This document shows, in pieces, positions 33,828-46,575 of a stretch of 64,000 bases of DNA. The stretch lies in contig CM049310.1 of the NCBI GenBank assembly GCA_026874595.1, forward strand, positions 3,040,001 to 3,104,000. Reading direction: 5' to 3'. The stretch is from Sipunculus nudus (lineage: Eukaryota > Annelida > Sipuncula > Golfingiida > Sipunculidae). The first letter of the stretch is position 1. Each line of letters starts with the position of its first letter. The notes under the pieces were generated by a model. The model searched no databases and had not been told where the DNA came from. It saw only the letters and a list, made by a program, of their open reading frames with translations. The translations under genes and the position numbers were made by a program.

Positions 33828-36348
33828 TTTTTAGCTCCGCTGACTATAAGTCATATAAGCTATAGTCGTGGTCCATTGTCCGTCGTCCGTCCGTCCGTAG
33901 ATGTGGCACGTTTTAAAACTGTAAGACCTACGAATCCGAAATTTGCCATACAGTCAGATGTCCCAAAAATCTCCTACCATGCCAAAAACTGGGTCAATAG
34001 GACTTAGTTCCTTCGAGATATTAAGGAAAAACCTCAATTTTTTATTAGAAATCTATTTTCACACTTCAGGACTGCCTAATATCAAAACCACTCATCTGGT
34101 TTTCTTCATATTTACCATAAATATTCCTCTATATAGTTCCTATGTACATGCCAGAAATTAAGTCAGTATTATTTAATGTAAAAAAGTTATGGGCCAAACA
34201 TAATGGACTTTGTAAAAAAATCAGGAAAGATATTTGGTCACTTAAGACCAAAAGTGTTAAAGGTAGGGACTTTTTTTCAGTAATACAACTTTAATTGAAC
34301 AAAATTTAATTGTATACAAAAAATTAGATCAAAATCTGTTAAATTTTTTTTAAATATTGGCAAAAATATAAAATTGGTACCTTAAATTTTGCCCAAGTTT
34401 GACCATGGCACGTTTTTTCCTGTAAGTACTGTGGATTAAATTTTCACAGCATGTTTTTGTTAGCATTTTGTCTGTTAACATCAAAAATTTGAAACCAGTT
34501 GATCAAAAACTGTAGATTTTATTCAAGTTTTCAAGCACCATGTCACATCAACTTTACATCAAGCTTGTGTTATGCAGTTTGCTAGAGCTCAGCTCCCCAG
34601 CTTCAGCTCTAAGTTCCTTAAACTTAGCATACAGTTAGATGTCTCCAAAATCCCCTACCAAGCCAAGAATTTTATCACTAGGACTTAATTCCTTCGAAAT
34701 ATTAATGAAAAACTTCATTTTTCCATTAAAAACCCATTGTTACACTGTAAGACTGACTAATATCAAAACCACTGATCTGACTTTGATCATATATAATATA
34801 CATACTTTTTCTATACATTTGCTATGCACATGCCAGAAATGATGTCAGTATTGCGTAATTGTTTTAAATTATGGGCCCAAACATAATGCACTTTTTAAAA
34901 AATCAAGAAATATATTTACTCCCTTAACAAGAGGATTGCTTAAGCTAGAGATTTTTTGTCAGGGATGTAACATTATTTAAGATTCAATTGAATACCAAAA
35001 ATTAGTTCTTAATTTTTCAAATTTTATAAGTTATTAGTATAAATATAAAATTAGTCATCTTTGTAGTTTAGAAAGCTGAAAGAATTTGGCCAAATATTGT
35101 AGCTTTTATTAATGTTTATATGAGACCATGTCAGACTCAGGCTTAATCCAGCCCCTCTTCAGTCACCTGTATGTTGACCTTGTTGACCTTTCATCAGATT
35201 ATGCATGCTTGAGGGAAGCATACACTGGGGCAGCCAGGCAGCTAATGCCCAGCCACAGTTGATCCAGGTGTCCAACCCAACTCATCTAGTAGTTGTTTTG
35301 AAAAACAACATAACAATAAACAATAAATTAATAATTTTGTGTTGGTTTTTTTTATAACAAATTAAAGAAAAATTAATTGAAAAGGAATCTGTTAGTTGAT
35401 GAGTAACAGAAAATTAACTTGCAGTTACTGATGATGTAAGAATCTTGTATGGATGGATTCAATGTCAATGTTATTCCAAATAACACCATGCAGTCACCTA
35501 TGGTATTTTTTAGTGAAATTTTTATGATAAAAAAATAAATCATATTATTCATCACTAATCATATGAAGGAAATTCATGATAGACAAAGATGCAGTTAATC
35601 TAGATTACTACTGTGTCTAGTGTGTAGATTGATGTGAAATTAGTCCAAAGTAAATATATAACATTTATTTTTTTTTAATATAAATAAAAGCCATAAAACC
35701 AGGTACTTATGATCATTATTTAAATTTGTGAATTTTGTATATTCTGGATTCTCAACATCTTTGTTTGGCTAAAACTGAATAAAAACTAGACATGGTGCGA
35801 ATGCTTTGCAAATGTATTTGAATACAAATATGAATATGTACTGCATTAAAAAATTTTATTGCATAAGAATGGGAATTCATGTAAAAATGAAAGTATTTGA
35901 ATACCAGTGCAGATACTTTCAAAATGTATTCATGAATGCATTCAGGAATATATTCTGTAATATTATTTCAATAATCATTTCAGTTATATTTTATTTTAAA
36001 AATCATATGAGTTTCTTATTATATTTTTTTTAATAAAAATTATATTGGCACAATATTTGTTATTAAATTTTAATAAATAGTTAAACTCTTTTATAATATG
36101 TGCTGCTTATAAGTTATATGGCCAAGTCAAAATCTGTGTGACAGTAGCACTCCATTTGTTAATAAAATAAATGAAATCAATTCTCTTCTCTGTCTCCAAA
36201 GGTACTATCAAAATCATACATAAGCTTAACAACAACTCATAATACAGCTTATACTTATTACCACACAAAACCAGCATGTGCCTCATTTCTAAATCATATT
36301 TTTTTATCATGTATAACACTGAGTGCCGTGACCCATAGGTCCCTTTTT
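33828..36348 (-). mobile_element. AACAAG-family element, copy 4
   Basis: Minus orientation, about 2.5 kb. Starts AAAAAGGGACCTATGGGTCA (36348) and ends GTCAGCGGAGCTAAAAA (33828). The part at 34620-35330 repeats that at 33900-34560, so the body is partly duplicated in tandem. The 5' 600 bp matches copy 3 (16300-16900). Confidence 0.65.
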
Positions 36349-39300
36349 AATATATTAATTCCTCTATATATTTCCTATGTACATACGAGAAATTAGTTTA
36401 ATATTTTTTAAGTTCTTGAAGTTATTGGCCCAAATATAATGCACTTTGTAAAAATTCAGGAAATATATTTACTCCCTTAACTTGAGATTTGCTGAAGCTA
36501 GAGACTTTCTTTCAGGTATATAATTATATTTAGTCAAGATTCAATTGTGTACCCAAAATTAGATCTGAATTTTTTTTTAATTTTATAAGTTATTAGCATA
36601 AATATAAAATCAGTACCTTAAATTTTGCCCAGATTTGACCATGGCACATTTTATTCCTGTAACTGCTGTCGATTTAATTTTCACAGCATGTTACCTTAAG
36701 CATTTAATCTCTAAACATCTGAAATTTTAAACCAGTTGATCAAAAACTGTTGATTTTATTCCAGTTTCCAAGCACCATGTAAAGTATTGTTTAGATCAAG
36801 CAAGTGTTATGCAGTTTGCTAGAGCTCAACTCCCCAGCTTCCCAGGCCAGCTCTCAGCTCCCAAATCTGGCATACAGTTAGATGTCCCGCAAACCCCCCT
36901 ACCATACCAAAAGTTTGGTCACTAGAATTTCATTCCTTCGAGATGTTAAGAAAAAACTATAATTTTCAATTAAAAACCCATTGTTACACTTCAAGACTGC
37001 CTAATATCAAAACCACTGATCTGACTGTGATCATATAAAATATACATGTTCTTCTATCTATACTCTATGCACATGCCAGAAATGATGTGAGTATTGCAAA
37101 ATTATTTTATGTTATGGGCCCTAACAAAATGCACTTTGTAAACAAGAAATATATTTACTCCCTTAATATGAAAATTGCTGAAGCTAGAGATTTTTTTTTG
37201 TCAGGGATATAACATTTATTTAATCAAGATTCGATTGTATACCCAAAATTAGTTCTGAATTTTTCAAATTTTATAAGTTTTTAATATAAATATTAAATCA
37301 ATACCTTAAATTTTGCCTAATTTTGATCATCGCATGTTTGTTTCTTGTGAGCACAGTTGATATAATTTTGATATCATGCATAAATAAAGATTTCAGCTTG
37401 TTAGTTTTGAAAGTTGAAAGAAATCGGCCAAAACTGTAGCTTTTTTTCAAGTTTTTATGAGACCATGTCAGACATAGGCTCTAGCCAGCTCCTCTTCAGT
37501 CACCTGTATGTCCTAAAGTTGACCTTTCAGTCCAATTATGAACCCTTGATGCGGGGCATATACTTGCAGTTGGGCAGCTCATTGCTGGCCACAGCTGATC
37601 CAGGTGTCCAACCCAGCTCATCTATTAGTTGTGTAGACCAACAGCATAACAATAAACAATGAATAAATAAATTTTTATAGGTCTATAATAACAACTTTAA
37701 AAATAATCAATAGAAAAGAAATTTGACAGTTGATGAGTAGCGCTAACAGGGAAATTACCTTGCTGATGTTTTATGGATTTTGTATGGATGGATGAAAATG
37801 TATTCCTGGTAACACCATTGAGTCACCCATGGTATTTTTCTTTTCAATTTTAATAATGAAAAAAAAATAATTAAATTATATTGTTCTATACTATTAGGGA
37901 TAATATGAAGGAAATTAATGATTGACAAAGATGCAGTTGATAATATAAATCTAAATTCCCAGTGTTTCAGCTTGTTATTTTATATTTATTTCAAATTTAA
38001 AAAAAAGGTAAAATATGTCAACATTTTAAAATTTTACTTTGACAAGTACTGATTAAAGATGTCAATATGTTTCACTAATGACATTCAGACTGTAAATAAT
38101 CAAAATTTATATTACTGGTTCCTATATTTCAGTTAATAAAATTAAACTTGCCCATCTCTAGTTTTCTCCTTGTATAATTGTATCCACCAAAACAGAGTTT
38201 TGTGGATACTATGTTTTCAGCTGCACGCCGCCGCCGCATAGGTGTCCGGAGAACTCCTCCATAACCGCTGGGTGGAATTTTACAAAACCCGGGATTATGT
38301 TCGGGTCACATGTGAACTGCTGCGCCCCGATTTTGTTTTGACCTCTGACCTTTCCTCTGCGCTCTGCGTCCGTTTGTGCGTCTGTTTCCACACATAAACC
38401 CAAATATCTCGGGAACCGTTTAACCGATCAGGAAAATTTTTTTGTACAAATGTAGCCCTTGGAGAGCTTTATAACATACACAAAAAATGGTGGCGCCACC
38501 TGCAACCATGTTTGCACAGTGTCCATCTGTTCGTCTGCCTTGGGTTAAAATCACTCATCTCTGCAGTGACTTGACTAATTCACCTGAAATTCGGCATGCG
38601 TATACATCCTGGATAGCTTTTCTGATTTTATGGCAGGTGGCGCCACCTACATCCATGTTTACGCTGCAGATATCCAAGCTCATATCTCGGGAACCGTTTG
38701 ACCGATCAGGAAAATTTTTTTGCACAAATGTAGCCCTTGGAGAGCTTTATAACATACACAAAAAATGGTGGCGCCACCTGCAACCATGTTTGCACAGTGT
38801 CCATCTGTTCGTCTGCCTTGGGTTAAAATCACTCATATATCTGCAGTGACTTGACTAATTCACCTGAAATTTGGCATGCGTATACATCCTGGATAGCTTT
38901 TTTGATTTTATGACAGGTGGGGCCACCTACATTCACGTTATGCTGCAGATATCCAAGCTCATATCTCGAGAACCGTTGGACCGATTGGGCCAAAATTTTG
39001 CATGTGTATAGATCTCACATAGCTCTTTATCATACGCAAAACTGGTGGCGCCACCTGCAGTCCTTTTTGCACAGCTCCTGTCTGTTTGTCTGCCATGGGA
39101 TAAAATCACTCATATCTCGGCAGTGGTTTGACATATCTGCCTAAAATTTTGCAGGTTTATACATCCCCGACAGCTCTCTTGATTTTATGACAGGTGGCGC
39201 CACCTGCATTTTAGTTTATGCAGCAGACATCCAAGCTCATATCTTGGAAACCGTTTGACTGATTGGGCCAAAGTTTTGCATGTGTATAGTTCTCACATAG

Positions 39301-40523
39301 CTCCTTATCATACACAAAACTGGTGGCGTCACCTGCAACCATTTTTGCTCAGCGTCCATCTGTTTGTCTGCCACGGGCTAAAATCACTCATATACATGTA
39401 GTGGTTTGACTTATCTGCCTTAAATTTTGCGTATGTATACAACTTGGACGGCTTTCTGGATTTTGTGGTAGGGGGGCAACCTACATACACAATTTGGCTG
39501 CAGACATCCATGCTAATATGCAACACTCTATTTCCCCTTGCCACTCAATCCATGCCTCACTCCACCCGTTCCACTCTGATTTAGGCGGATACACGTAGTC
39601 GCTTGTCGACTACCCGTATTCTAGTTTATAGGATATTCTTATCCTTGGGTTATTTTTTACACATATAATGGTTTCATAGCTGAGATACTTCAAATTTTTT
39701 TCTGATACATTTTATTTAATAAAAAAAATTTGAATATGATAAAAAATCAGATCTTAGACAAGTTCTCATTATGATTTCTGTTATGTTAATAATTGTCATA
39801 AGACTCTTGCTATGTCTAGTGTGTAAATTGATGTGAACGTAGTCCAAAGTGAATATTATAGTTTTATTTTTTGAACATTAATAAAATTCATAAACCAGGT
39901 ACTTATGATCATTATTTAAATTTGTGATATTTGTTTATTCTGGATTCTTAAGAACTTTGTTTGGCTGAAACTGAATAAATACCAGATATGGTGCATTACT
40001 TTGCAAATGTAATTGAATGCAGATATGAATATGTACTCCATAATTTCATGTAAAACTAAAAGGATAGGAATACAGGTAAAAACGAAAGTGTTTGAATACA
40101 AATGTATTCATGAATATATTCTGTAATATTATTTTAATAATCATTTATTTTGATAATATTATTTTAAAATCTTTGATGAAAAGAACATGATACTGTTATT
40201 ATAAAAATATATATATTATAAATATATAAATAGTTTAACTTTTCAAATAATTCTGCTGCAATGTTGGTAAAGTTTTATGGCCAAGTCAAAACTTATGTGA
40301 TAATAGCACACCATTTCCAACTGTAAATAATATTAATGACATCAGTCCTCTTCCTTGTCTCCAAGGATATCATCAAAATCTTACATAACTTGAGTTAAAC
40401 ACCATCAACTCATAATATAGCTTATATTCCCTCACAAAACCAGCCTTTGCCTACCTCCTCTTCCAAATCATATTTTGTGATCATATATAACAGCTTAGGG
40501 CCGTGACCCATGGGTCCCTTGTT
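36349..40523 (-). mobile_element. AACAAG-family element, copy 5, split by pearl-like copy D
   Basis: The minus-strand start AACAAGGGACCCATGGGTCA is at 40523. Its 5' third is 39640-40523 and its body is 36355-38170, with the pearl-like copy between. The body again contains two related blocks (36360-36840 and 36870-37640). The 3' end is missing at the junction with copy 4. Confidence 0.55.
38178..39624 (+). mobile_element. Pearl-like element, copy D, inserted in another repeat
   Basis: Same structure as copy C: hairpin start (GTATCCACC...TGTGGATAC, with matching changes in both arms), short GCC tract, about eight GGTGGCGCCACC-type core blocks, and the terminal hairpin GTAGTCG-CTTGT-CGACTAC with CTAG at 39621-39624. 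The sequences on either side are pieces of the same AACAAG-family element, so this copy is the younger insertion. Confidence 0.75.
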
Positions 40524-40574
40524 CATGTTTTGAAGTATATTCACTATTAAAAATGGCCTATTACTAAGAAAACT

Positions 40575-40900
40575 TGCCAACACGGGAGTCTGTAAGTTGA
40601 CTGTAAGTCAACTGAGGTATAGGAATGGCACTTTGTCCATCGTCCATCCGGTCGTCCGGCTGTCCATTAGCAGGGCACAAATCGTAACTGCTGGTCCTAG
40701 AAACTTCTATGTTAACATCCAAGGAGGTCAATAAAAAATCTCCTAGGAAACCTGAAATTAGGTCACTGTGACCTATATCCTCTGAGCTATGGGGCTTGAA
40801 AGTACCCCCAGAATAATTAAAAATATAATACAAAACCTCCAATATCTTGATAATTAATGCATGGATTGTCATGAATCTTGCCTTGAATATTGACCATGAC
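40575..40900 (-). mobile_element. AACAAG-family 3' fragment (copy 6)
   Basis: Minus strand: the GAGCTA..ATAGGTCACAGTGACCTA block, the CCTAGGAGA block, the GGACGACCGGATGGACGA tract and an end with TTGACTTACAGTCAA. This is the same arrangement as copies 1 and 2. Confidence 0.5.
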
Positions 40901-40929
40901 CAGTTTGGTCAGTTCCCGAAAAGTGGTGG

Positions 40930-41179
40930 CGCCACCTGTATTTTTTATCATTTTAACGAATATTTTTCAATTTTTTTTACTATAAAATAACAACAATCAT
41001 GTCAGTTTCTCAGCTTTAATTACATCTAGTGTCCCAAAACCTGATGTGTTTATTGATCACAAGTGGATGCCATATAGTAATAACCTTGTCTGTCTGTCTG
41101 TCTGTTCGTCTGTCTGTCTGTCAATCCGTCCATCCACACAAATTTGTTTTCAGGTGATAACTCCAGGTTGTATTAACAC
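40930..41179. other. Intron sequence with one isolated GGTGGCGCCACC
   Basis: A single pearl-core palindrome at about 40924-40935, without flanking core sequence. Confidence 0.5.
41087..41125 (+). repeat. (TGTC)n microsatellite
   Basis: TGTC repeats with one interruption. Confidence 0.85.
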
Positions 41180-41985
41180 ATGGATTTCAAATTTGACTTA
41201 CGTATGGCCTACCACTAAAGCAGGAACCTATATGATTTGGGGTCACGAGGTCAAAGGTCAAGGTCACAGGACTCACTTATTAAAAAGATTATGGCTGCAT
41301 TTTAAGCCAAGCTTTTCATCCCAAACTTTCCATTTTGCGCATTTAGCTGACTTGCCAGTATGGGGAGAGCATAAATGAATTTGGGGTCACATGGTCAAAG
41401 GTCAAGGTCACAGGGGCCATCTGTTCACAAATTAGTTTCCAGATGATAACTCCAGTTTAGCTTGACATATTGGTTTCAAATGTAACTTATATATGACTCG
41501 CCACTAAAGTAAGAACCGTGTCAATTTTGGGGTTCAGCGGTCAAAGGTCAAGGTCACAGGACTAATTTTTATAAAAAGAATGCACATGCATTTGAAGCCA
41601 AACTTTTCATTGCAAATCTTCCATCTTCAAGATGTTGCTAATCTGCCAATAGGGAAAGCTTCTGTTCAATTTTGGGGTCATGAGGTCAAAGGTCAAGGGC
41701 ACAGTACCCACTTTTTTCGGAAAAATTGTGGATGCATTTTAAGCCAAACTTTTCATCCCAAACCTTCCATCTTGCACATATAGCTGAGCTGCCAATAGGG
41801 GAAGAATCTGATTGATTTGGGGGTCACAAGGTCAAAGGTCATGGTCACAGGGGCCCATCTGTCCACATATTTGTTTCTGGATGATAAATCCAGTGGCATT
41901 ATTTGGCAATGTTTTGGCAGATCATCAAATTTTGAGCCAATAAAATGAACTAAGGAGACATAATGACTGCCAAACACCACCACAC
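41180..41985 (+). repeat. ~145-bp tandem repeat with AGGTCA direct repeats
   Basis: Five units carry GGTCAAAGGTCAAGGTCA or a close variant, at about 41249, 41393, 41540, 41684 and 41830. In the first, AGGTCA lies at 41248-41253, 41255-41260 and 41261-41266, which gives spacing-1 and spacing-0 direct repeats. Each unit also has a GCATTTTAAGCCAA.CTTTTCAT block or a TTGTTTC.GATGATAA.TCCAG block. Confidence 0.75.
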
Positions 41986-43282
41986 CATCTTGTTATATGA
42001 TCCTTATTTTTCTAAAAGTAGACATCTCCTTTATATTACAGAGTATTTACTTGATTGCTTATCATTGTCTTAAATATTTATCATTTTATGTTTTATCTTC
42101 ACCTACGCAACGGAGCAGTACTGAGTGCTGTATTAAATGAATTAATGAATAAATAATATTATTTATACCTGCATTGAGGTTGTAAATTAGTCCTTTGAAA
42201 GAACCTTTAAAATACACATTTACTGATAATTCCAACTGAATAATTTTGATTTATAATAAATCATGTACATATCCATCATAGGCAATCGGATGGGGGGGGG
42301 GATCATACAGGAAGTTTTATATAAATCATAGGGACTGAATGTGTTTAGGATATGCAGTGCTACTGAACAGTCCTTTCCTGGCACTGGCTTCTTACAAGTT
42401 CTGATATTGACTGGTGGCACCAAAGGCCAGTGCTATAATAAATAACAGGAACTGGAATGGACAGCCTAGTCTTTGTCTTTGATTAAACACTAGTATTTGA
42501 GTACTCCATTGAACCATTTGTCCAGTTCAAAGTTAAGGAAAAATGTGACTCCTTCATTTGAAATGGCTTTCTTTACGCATTTTAAAAGGAACAATGCATC
42601 ATATGATCCATCATTAAATCAAAGGCAGTAATTGATAATTCAGTAGAACTATTATGTCAGATCTAATTAAGGGTTTTTGAGGATTTAAAATTTGGAGATA
42701 TCACTATGGCTGAAAATTGTTTGAAATGTATCAGAAACTCAGTTGAGATAAGAAATAGAGACCTCAATGTCTTCATGCAGGGTCTGATCCAGGATGCATT
42801 TTTGTGGGAACTATGGAAATAATTATTGGAACACAGCCTTGGGTTTGATTCAATTAGAACTGAAGATAAAATTGATTTAATTTGAATCAAATTGATAAAA
42901 AATAAACCTGGAATGAATTGAAGAATGAAACTGAAGTGAATTGAACTGGAATTGAAGTTAATTGCCACTGTAAGGCTAAATTGTCTTATGATACCATACA
43001 TATTGCAATACTAAGCTCACAATACCTTACTTATTTGATATTTTATGATTTTGTTTCGAAGCCAGATTTTTGTTAATACATAGACATGTAAGCTTGCTGT
43101 CATGAGATTTATTTCCAAATCATAAAATAGAATTGATTAACAATGGGTTAGCCTTCTTTCTTTTAAAAGTCATTTTCAAATAGGAAACAAATTTTGTGTC
43201 ACAGGTGAACCTGTGAAATATATGATGAAACAATTTGCTGTTTTGTGAAATATTCAGCTAATTCAGTGGGCATTTGTTTCAG
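41986..43282 (+). other. SELENOF intron 1, distal part
   Basis: AT-rich. Contains a G10 run at about 42292 and a lone GGTGGCACCA near 42412. No exon. Confidence 0.5.
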
Positions 43283-43459
43283 CTGACTGTGGCAGAATGC
43301 GGCAACCTGACCCCGGAGCAGTGTCGAGAGCTGGGCTTTACACCCAGCTTGTTATGTAGCTCCTGTAGAGAACTTGCTCAGTTTGATCTTAACTTGTTAA
43401 TGGGTCACTGCAATGACTGCTGTCAGGAAGGAGATGAGGACAGTGCCTCCACAGCATTA
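43283..43459 (+). CDS. SELENOF: SELENOF coding exon 2 (Cys-rich UGGT-binding region)
   Basis: 177 nt (59 codons), from a TTTCAG acceptor to a GTAAGT donor, phase 0 at both ends. It encodes the Cys-rich region with CRELGF, LLCSSC, GQF-like AQFDL and CNDCCQE blocks, matching the SELENOF N-terminal domain that binds UGGT. An open frame continues about 290 nt past the donor into the intron. That extension has no family similarity and is treated as read-through. Confidence 0.93.
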
Positions 43460-44328
43460 GTAAGTAATCACAGAGTCACGGAACTGGGTAACTGTTTATG
43501 GTTGTCGTTATCTTCTTGCTTTTTGGAGAAACACCATATCAAAATGTTCAGAGGATCTGGAATACCAATACTTATTAAAACCTTCTACTTTCCCTTGGAA
43601 AATGACATAGAATTATGTGCTGTGTTTTTTGCTGTGAAAAAGAAAAATTATATTGAAAAAGCTTGCATTTGTCAGATTATAAAGAATTTGAGTTTATTTT
43701 TAAATTTCAGGTTGCATTATTTCTCCCTTTTAGTGTCACAGGTCGTATCATGAAAGCTGATATCAAAAGCATTTGGTGATACATGCATGTCATCACTTAT
43801 GGTTTTAGGCTTCAATTGCCGGGTACATTTTGAAACAATGTGATCTATTTATTGAATGATGCATTTTTTTGCCCCATTACTATAGGGCTACCATAAAATG
43901 GGACTTGAAAATGATCTTCTAGCCCTGTCTCTCACACATAGAGAGTAACAGATAAAGGCTATAAACCTGTCCTGCAGGTAGACCTACAAAGCAGACAGTT
44001 TTAGCTTGTCTCAAAGTGGTTTTAAGCCAGATTGTTAAGTTTTTCATTCTTAAAAAATTAATGCACCTTGTTCAAGTACATTTAAAGGAAAACATTTCTT
44101 AGATTTGTAGAATAAAGTATGTGTGTATATTCAGCCAATAACTCGTTAATTATGTTTAAGTATTTAATAAAATAAAGGAATTAAGTTTAGTTGAAAATAA
44201 AATGGAGATGTACAGGTGACAGACTGCAGTCATGACACATCAGTTTTGAGCTCAGTATTTTAACACACAGATCAGTTTTTCCTTGCTTGCTTAAGTTTAA
44301 TGTTACTTTATCTAAATTTCTTTTCCAG
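43460..44328 (+). other. SELENOF intron 2
   Basis: 869-bp AT-rich intron with a GTAAGT donor and TTTTCCAG acceptor. No repeat family from elsewhere in the window was recognised. Confidence 0.8.
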
Positions 44329-44392
44329 AAATACCCATATGCAGAATTGAGGGTGTGTGGATGAAAATTGGGGAGATTTCCACAGGTCAAAG
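44329..44392 (+). CDS. SELENOF: SELENOF coding exon 3 with selenocysteine TGA (Cys-Gly-Sec)
   Basis: 64 nt, from a TTTTCCAG acceptor to a GT donor, ending in phase 1. It encodes KYPYAELRVCG, then an in-frame TGA at 44362-44364, then KLGRFPQVK and the first base of an Ala codon. Cys-Gly-TGA-Lys-Leu-Gly-Arg-Phe-Pro-Gln is the SELENOF redox motif exactly, so the TGA is read as selenocysteine and not stop. A stop-based gene caller would miss or truncate this exon. Confidence 0.95.
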
Positions 44393-45912
44393 GTTAGCAT
44401 TATTTTATTTGTTATAATTGAAATTGAATATCAAAACAGTTTTTTTTTCTTTCATAAATATATTGATGTGGCACATACTTTAATATAGCATTTAGGGGTT
44501 ATTTTCCAGATATAATGGTTTCTCTAGTTTATTTCACCAATCATGATGCTTTACTTCAAATGATCAGTGGGTAAAGTTCTTCATAAAATTGATTTTGTTT
44601 TAATTCTACCATATTAAAACAATTCAGATATCATATAGTTTCTGTTCAGTCATATGGCAAATTTGTTTATTTTAATTTTGTTTCGTCATTTTCACTTTCT
44701 CCTTGGTTTGTAATTCTATCCGCCAAAACAAAGTTTTGTGGATTCAATGTTTTTGACTGTGTTCCGCAGCTGCTGCAGTGTTTTTTTCCGGTATAGCACT
44801 CTGAGACCACTTTCTGAAACTTTACACAATTATTGGGTCACATGTTAACTGGTGCCAAAATATTTTGCAATGACCACTGACCTTTCCTCTCTCCAGTGCG
44901 TCCATTTGTGGGTCTGTTTTGACACATTAACCCGCATATCTTCGAAACCGTTTGACCAATCAGGTAAAAATTTTGCACAAATGTAGCCCTTGGATAGCTT
45001 TATAGCATACACTAAAAATGGTGGCGCCACCTGCAACCATTTTTGCAGAGCGTCCATCTGTTCATCTGCCTTGGGATACAGTCACTCATATCTCTGCATT
45101 GGTTGGACTTATCCACCTGAAATTTTGTATGTGTATACATTCCTGGATAGCTTTCTGGATTTTTTTACAGGTGGTGCCACCTACATTCATGTTCAGGCTG
45201 CAGGCATTCAGGCTTATAACTCAAGACTGATTTGATGTATCCTCCTGAAATTATGCATGTTTATAGATCTCACATAGCTCTTTATCATACGAAAAACTGG
45301 TGACGCCACCTGCAACCATTTTTGCACAGCATCCTTCTGTTTGTCTTCTGTGGGATAAAATCACTCATATACAAGCAGTGGTTTGACTTATCTGCCTAAG
45401 ATTTTGCATATGTATACAACTTGGACAGCTTTCTGGATTTTAGGGAAGGTGGCGCCACCTACATACACATTTCAGCTGCAGACATCCATGCTAATTTGCA
45501 ACACACCTCACTCTATTTCCCCTTGCCACTCAATCTGTGACTCACTTCACCCGTCCCACTCTGATTTCGGCGGACACACGTAGTCACTTGTCAACTACCC
45601 ATATTCTAGTGAATAAAAAAATAATTTGAATATATCCTGATTGTATGTTTGTAATTTAAGTACTATCATGCCATATACTTAAAGCAGTAACATGGCCAAA
45701 TTATAATACAACAGCCAAATTATGTTCCTTTGATAATTGTGAAAATGGCATGTGAACCTGCTAAGTAGGATGACCTAGGGAACACTCTTGGATGTATTCA
45801 GTGGAAGATTGGTATGAAAGTAAAATAATTATTTTCAAAGACACTAATTAATGTTAAAGATAATTACATTAATATAAAAGCTTGGCTTCCTATGGAATGA
45901 TTCTGTTTTCAG
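44393..45912 (+). other. SELENOF intron 3, containing a pearl-like element
   Basis: 1520-bp intron. About 900 bp of it is the pearl-like copy at 44714-45609. The flanks are AT-rich and show nothing else recognisable. Confidence 0.8.
44714..45609 (+). mobile_element. Pearl-like element, copy E, in SELENOF intron 3
   Basis: Starts TTCTATCCGCC and ends with a decayed hairpin (GTAGTCA...CAACTAC) and CTAG at 45606-45609. It has four to five core blocks (45020, 45173, 45300, 45449). It is the most diverged of the bounded copies and lies in sense orientation in the intron. Confidence 0.7.
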
Positions 45913-46088
45913 CTTTTGTGCAGAGTGATCGGGTTGACCAGTTCCCAAACCTGTCTGTAAAATATGTGCGTGGTCTGGATCCAGTAATCCATCTTCTGAA
46001 CGACCAGCATGAGACAGCCGAGACACTCAGCATTGAAAAGTGGAACACTGACTCTGTGGAAGAATTCCTCCGAGAACATCTGAAGTAA
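45913..46088 (+). CDS. SELENOF: SELENOF coding exon 4 (C-terminal thioredoxin-like part and stop)
   Basis: 176 nt after a TTTTCAG acceptor. The first two bases complete the Ala codon. It encodes AFVQSD, then KYVRGLDPVIHLLND, then LSIEKWNTDSVEEFLREHLK and a TAA stop at 46086-46088. The KYVRG.DPV and WNTDSVEEFL blocks are diagnostic of the Sep15/SelM family and specific to SELENOF. The C-terminus lacks the last two or three residues seen in vertebrates. An open frame into the upstream intron starting at 45882 is read-through. Confidence 0.95.
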
Positions 46089-46575
46089 AGATGGATGATG
46101 TGGGCAGCACTTGCCTTGACATAGGGAATCTGGGTATTTCCAAAAGCCAAACAAACTGTGTTATCATAAATGATATACTAGTCCCAGGAATACCAGTAAA
46201 CATAAAAAATTAATAACAAATGCATTATAAGTTTAGATTTGAACTCAAATGCATCAAACTTAATGAAATTGTTGAGTTAAAGAGCTTTTCAATCACTATC
46301 TTGCTACATGATAGCTAGGAATCTTTGCTCATTTAACAGATATAGAAAGTTCTGGGTTTTTTTTCTGTTGTTGAAACTTTTAAATTGTGTTTGCAGCAGT
46401 TTGAAATTACTTCGTACAAGTTAGATTGAGACAATGTATGTATAAACAGAACGAAGGTCACAGTATTACAAGCAGGATTTCTCAGGTACTGTTTCTGGTA
46501 ATAATTATCTACATTAGAAATAATTAGTAGATGAACCACATGAAGATAAGACATAACCAGAGTTCCCTTTGGCTC

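Noticed and set aside
43274-43753. Single 159-codon open frame taken as a whole gene
   Set aside because: Only 43283-43459 has SELENOF similarity; the rest is intron read-through past a GTAAGT donor.
44362-44364. TGA as a true stop or pseudogene lesion in SELENOF
   Set aside because: The residues on both sides, the Cys-Gly-Sec position and the SECIS element all fit selenocysteine.
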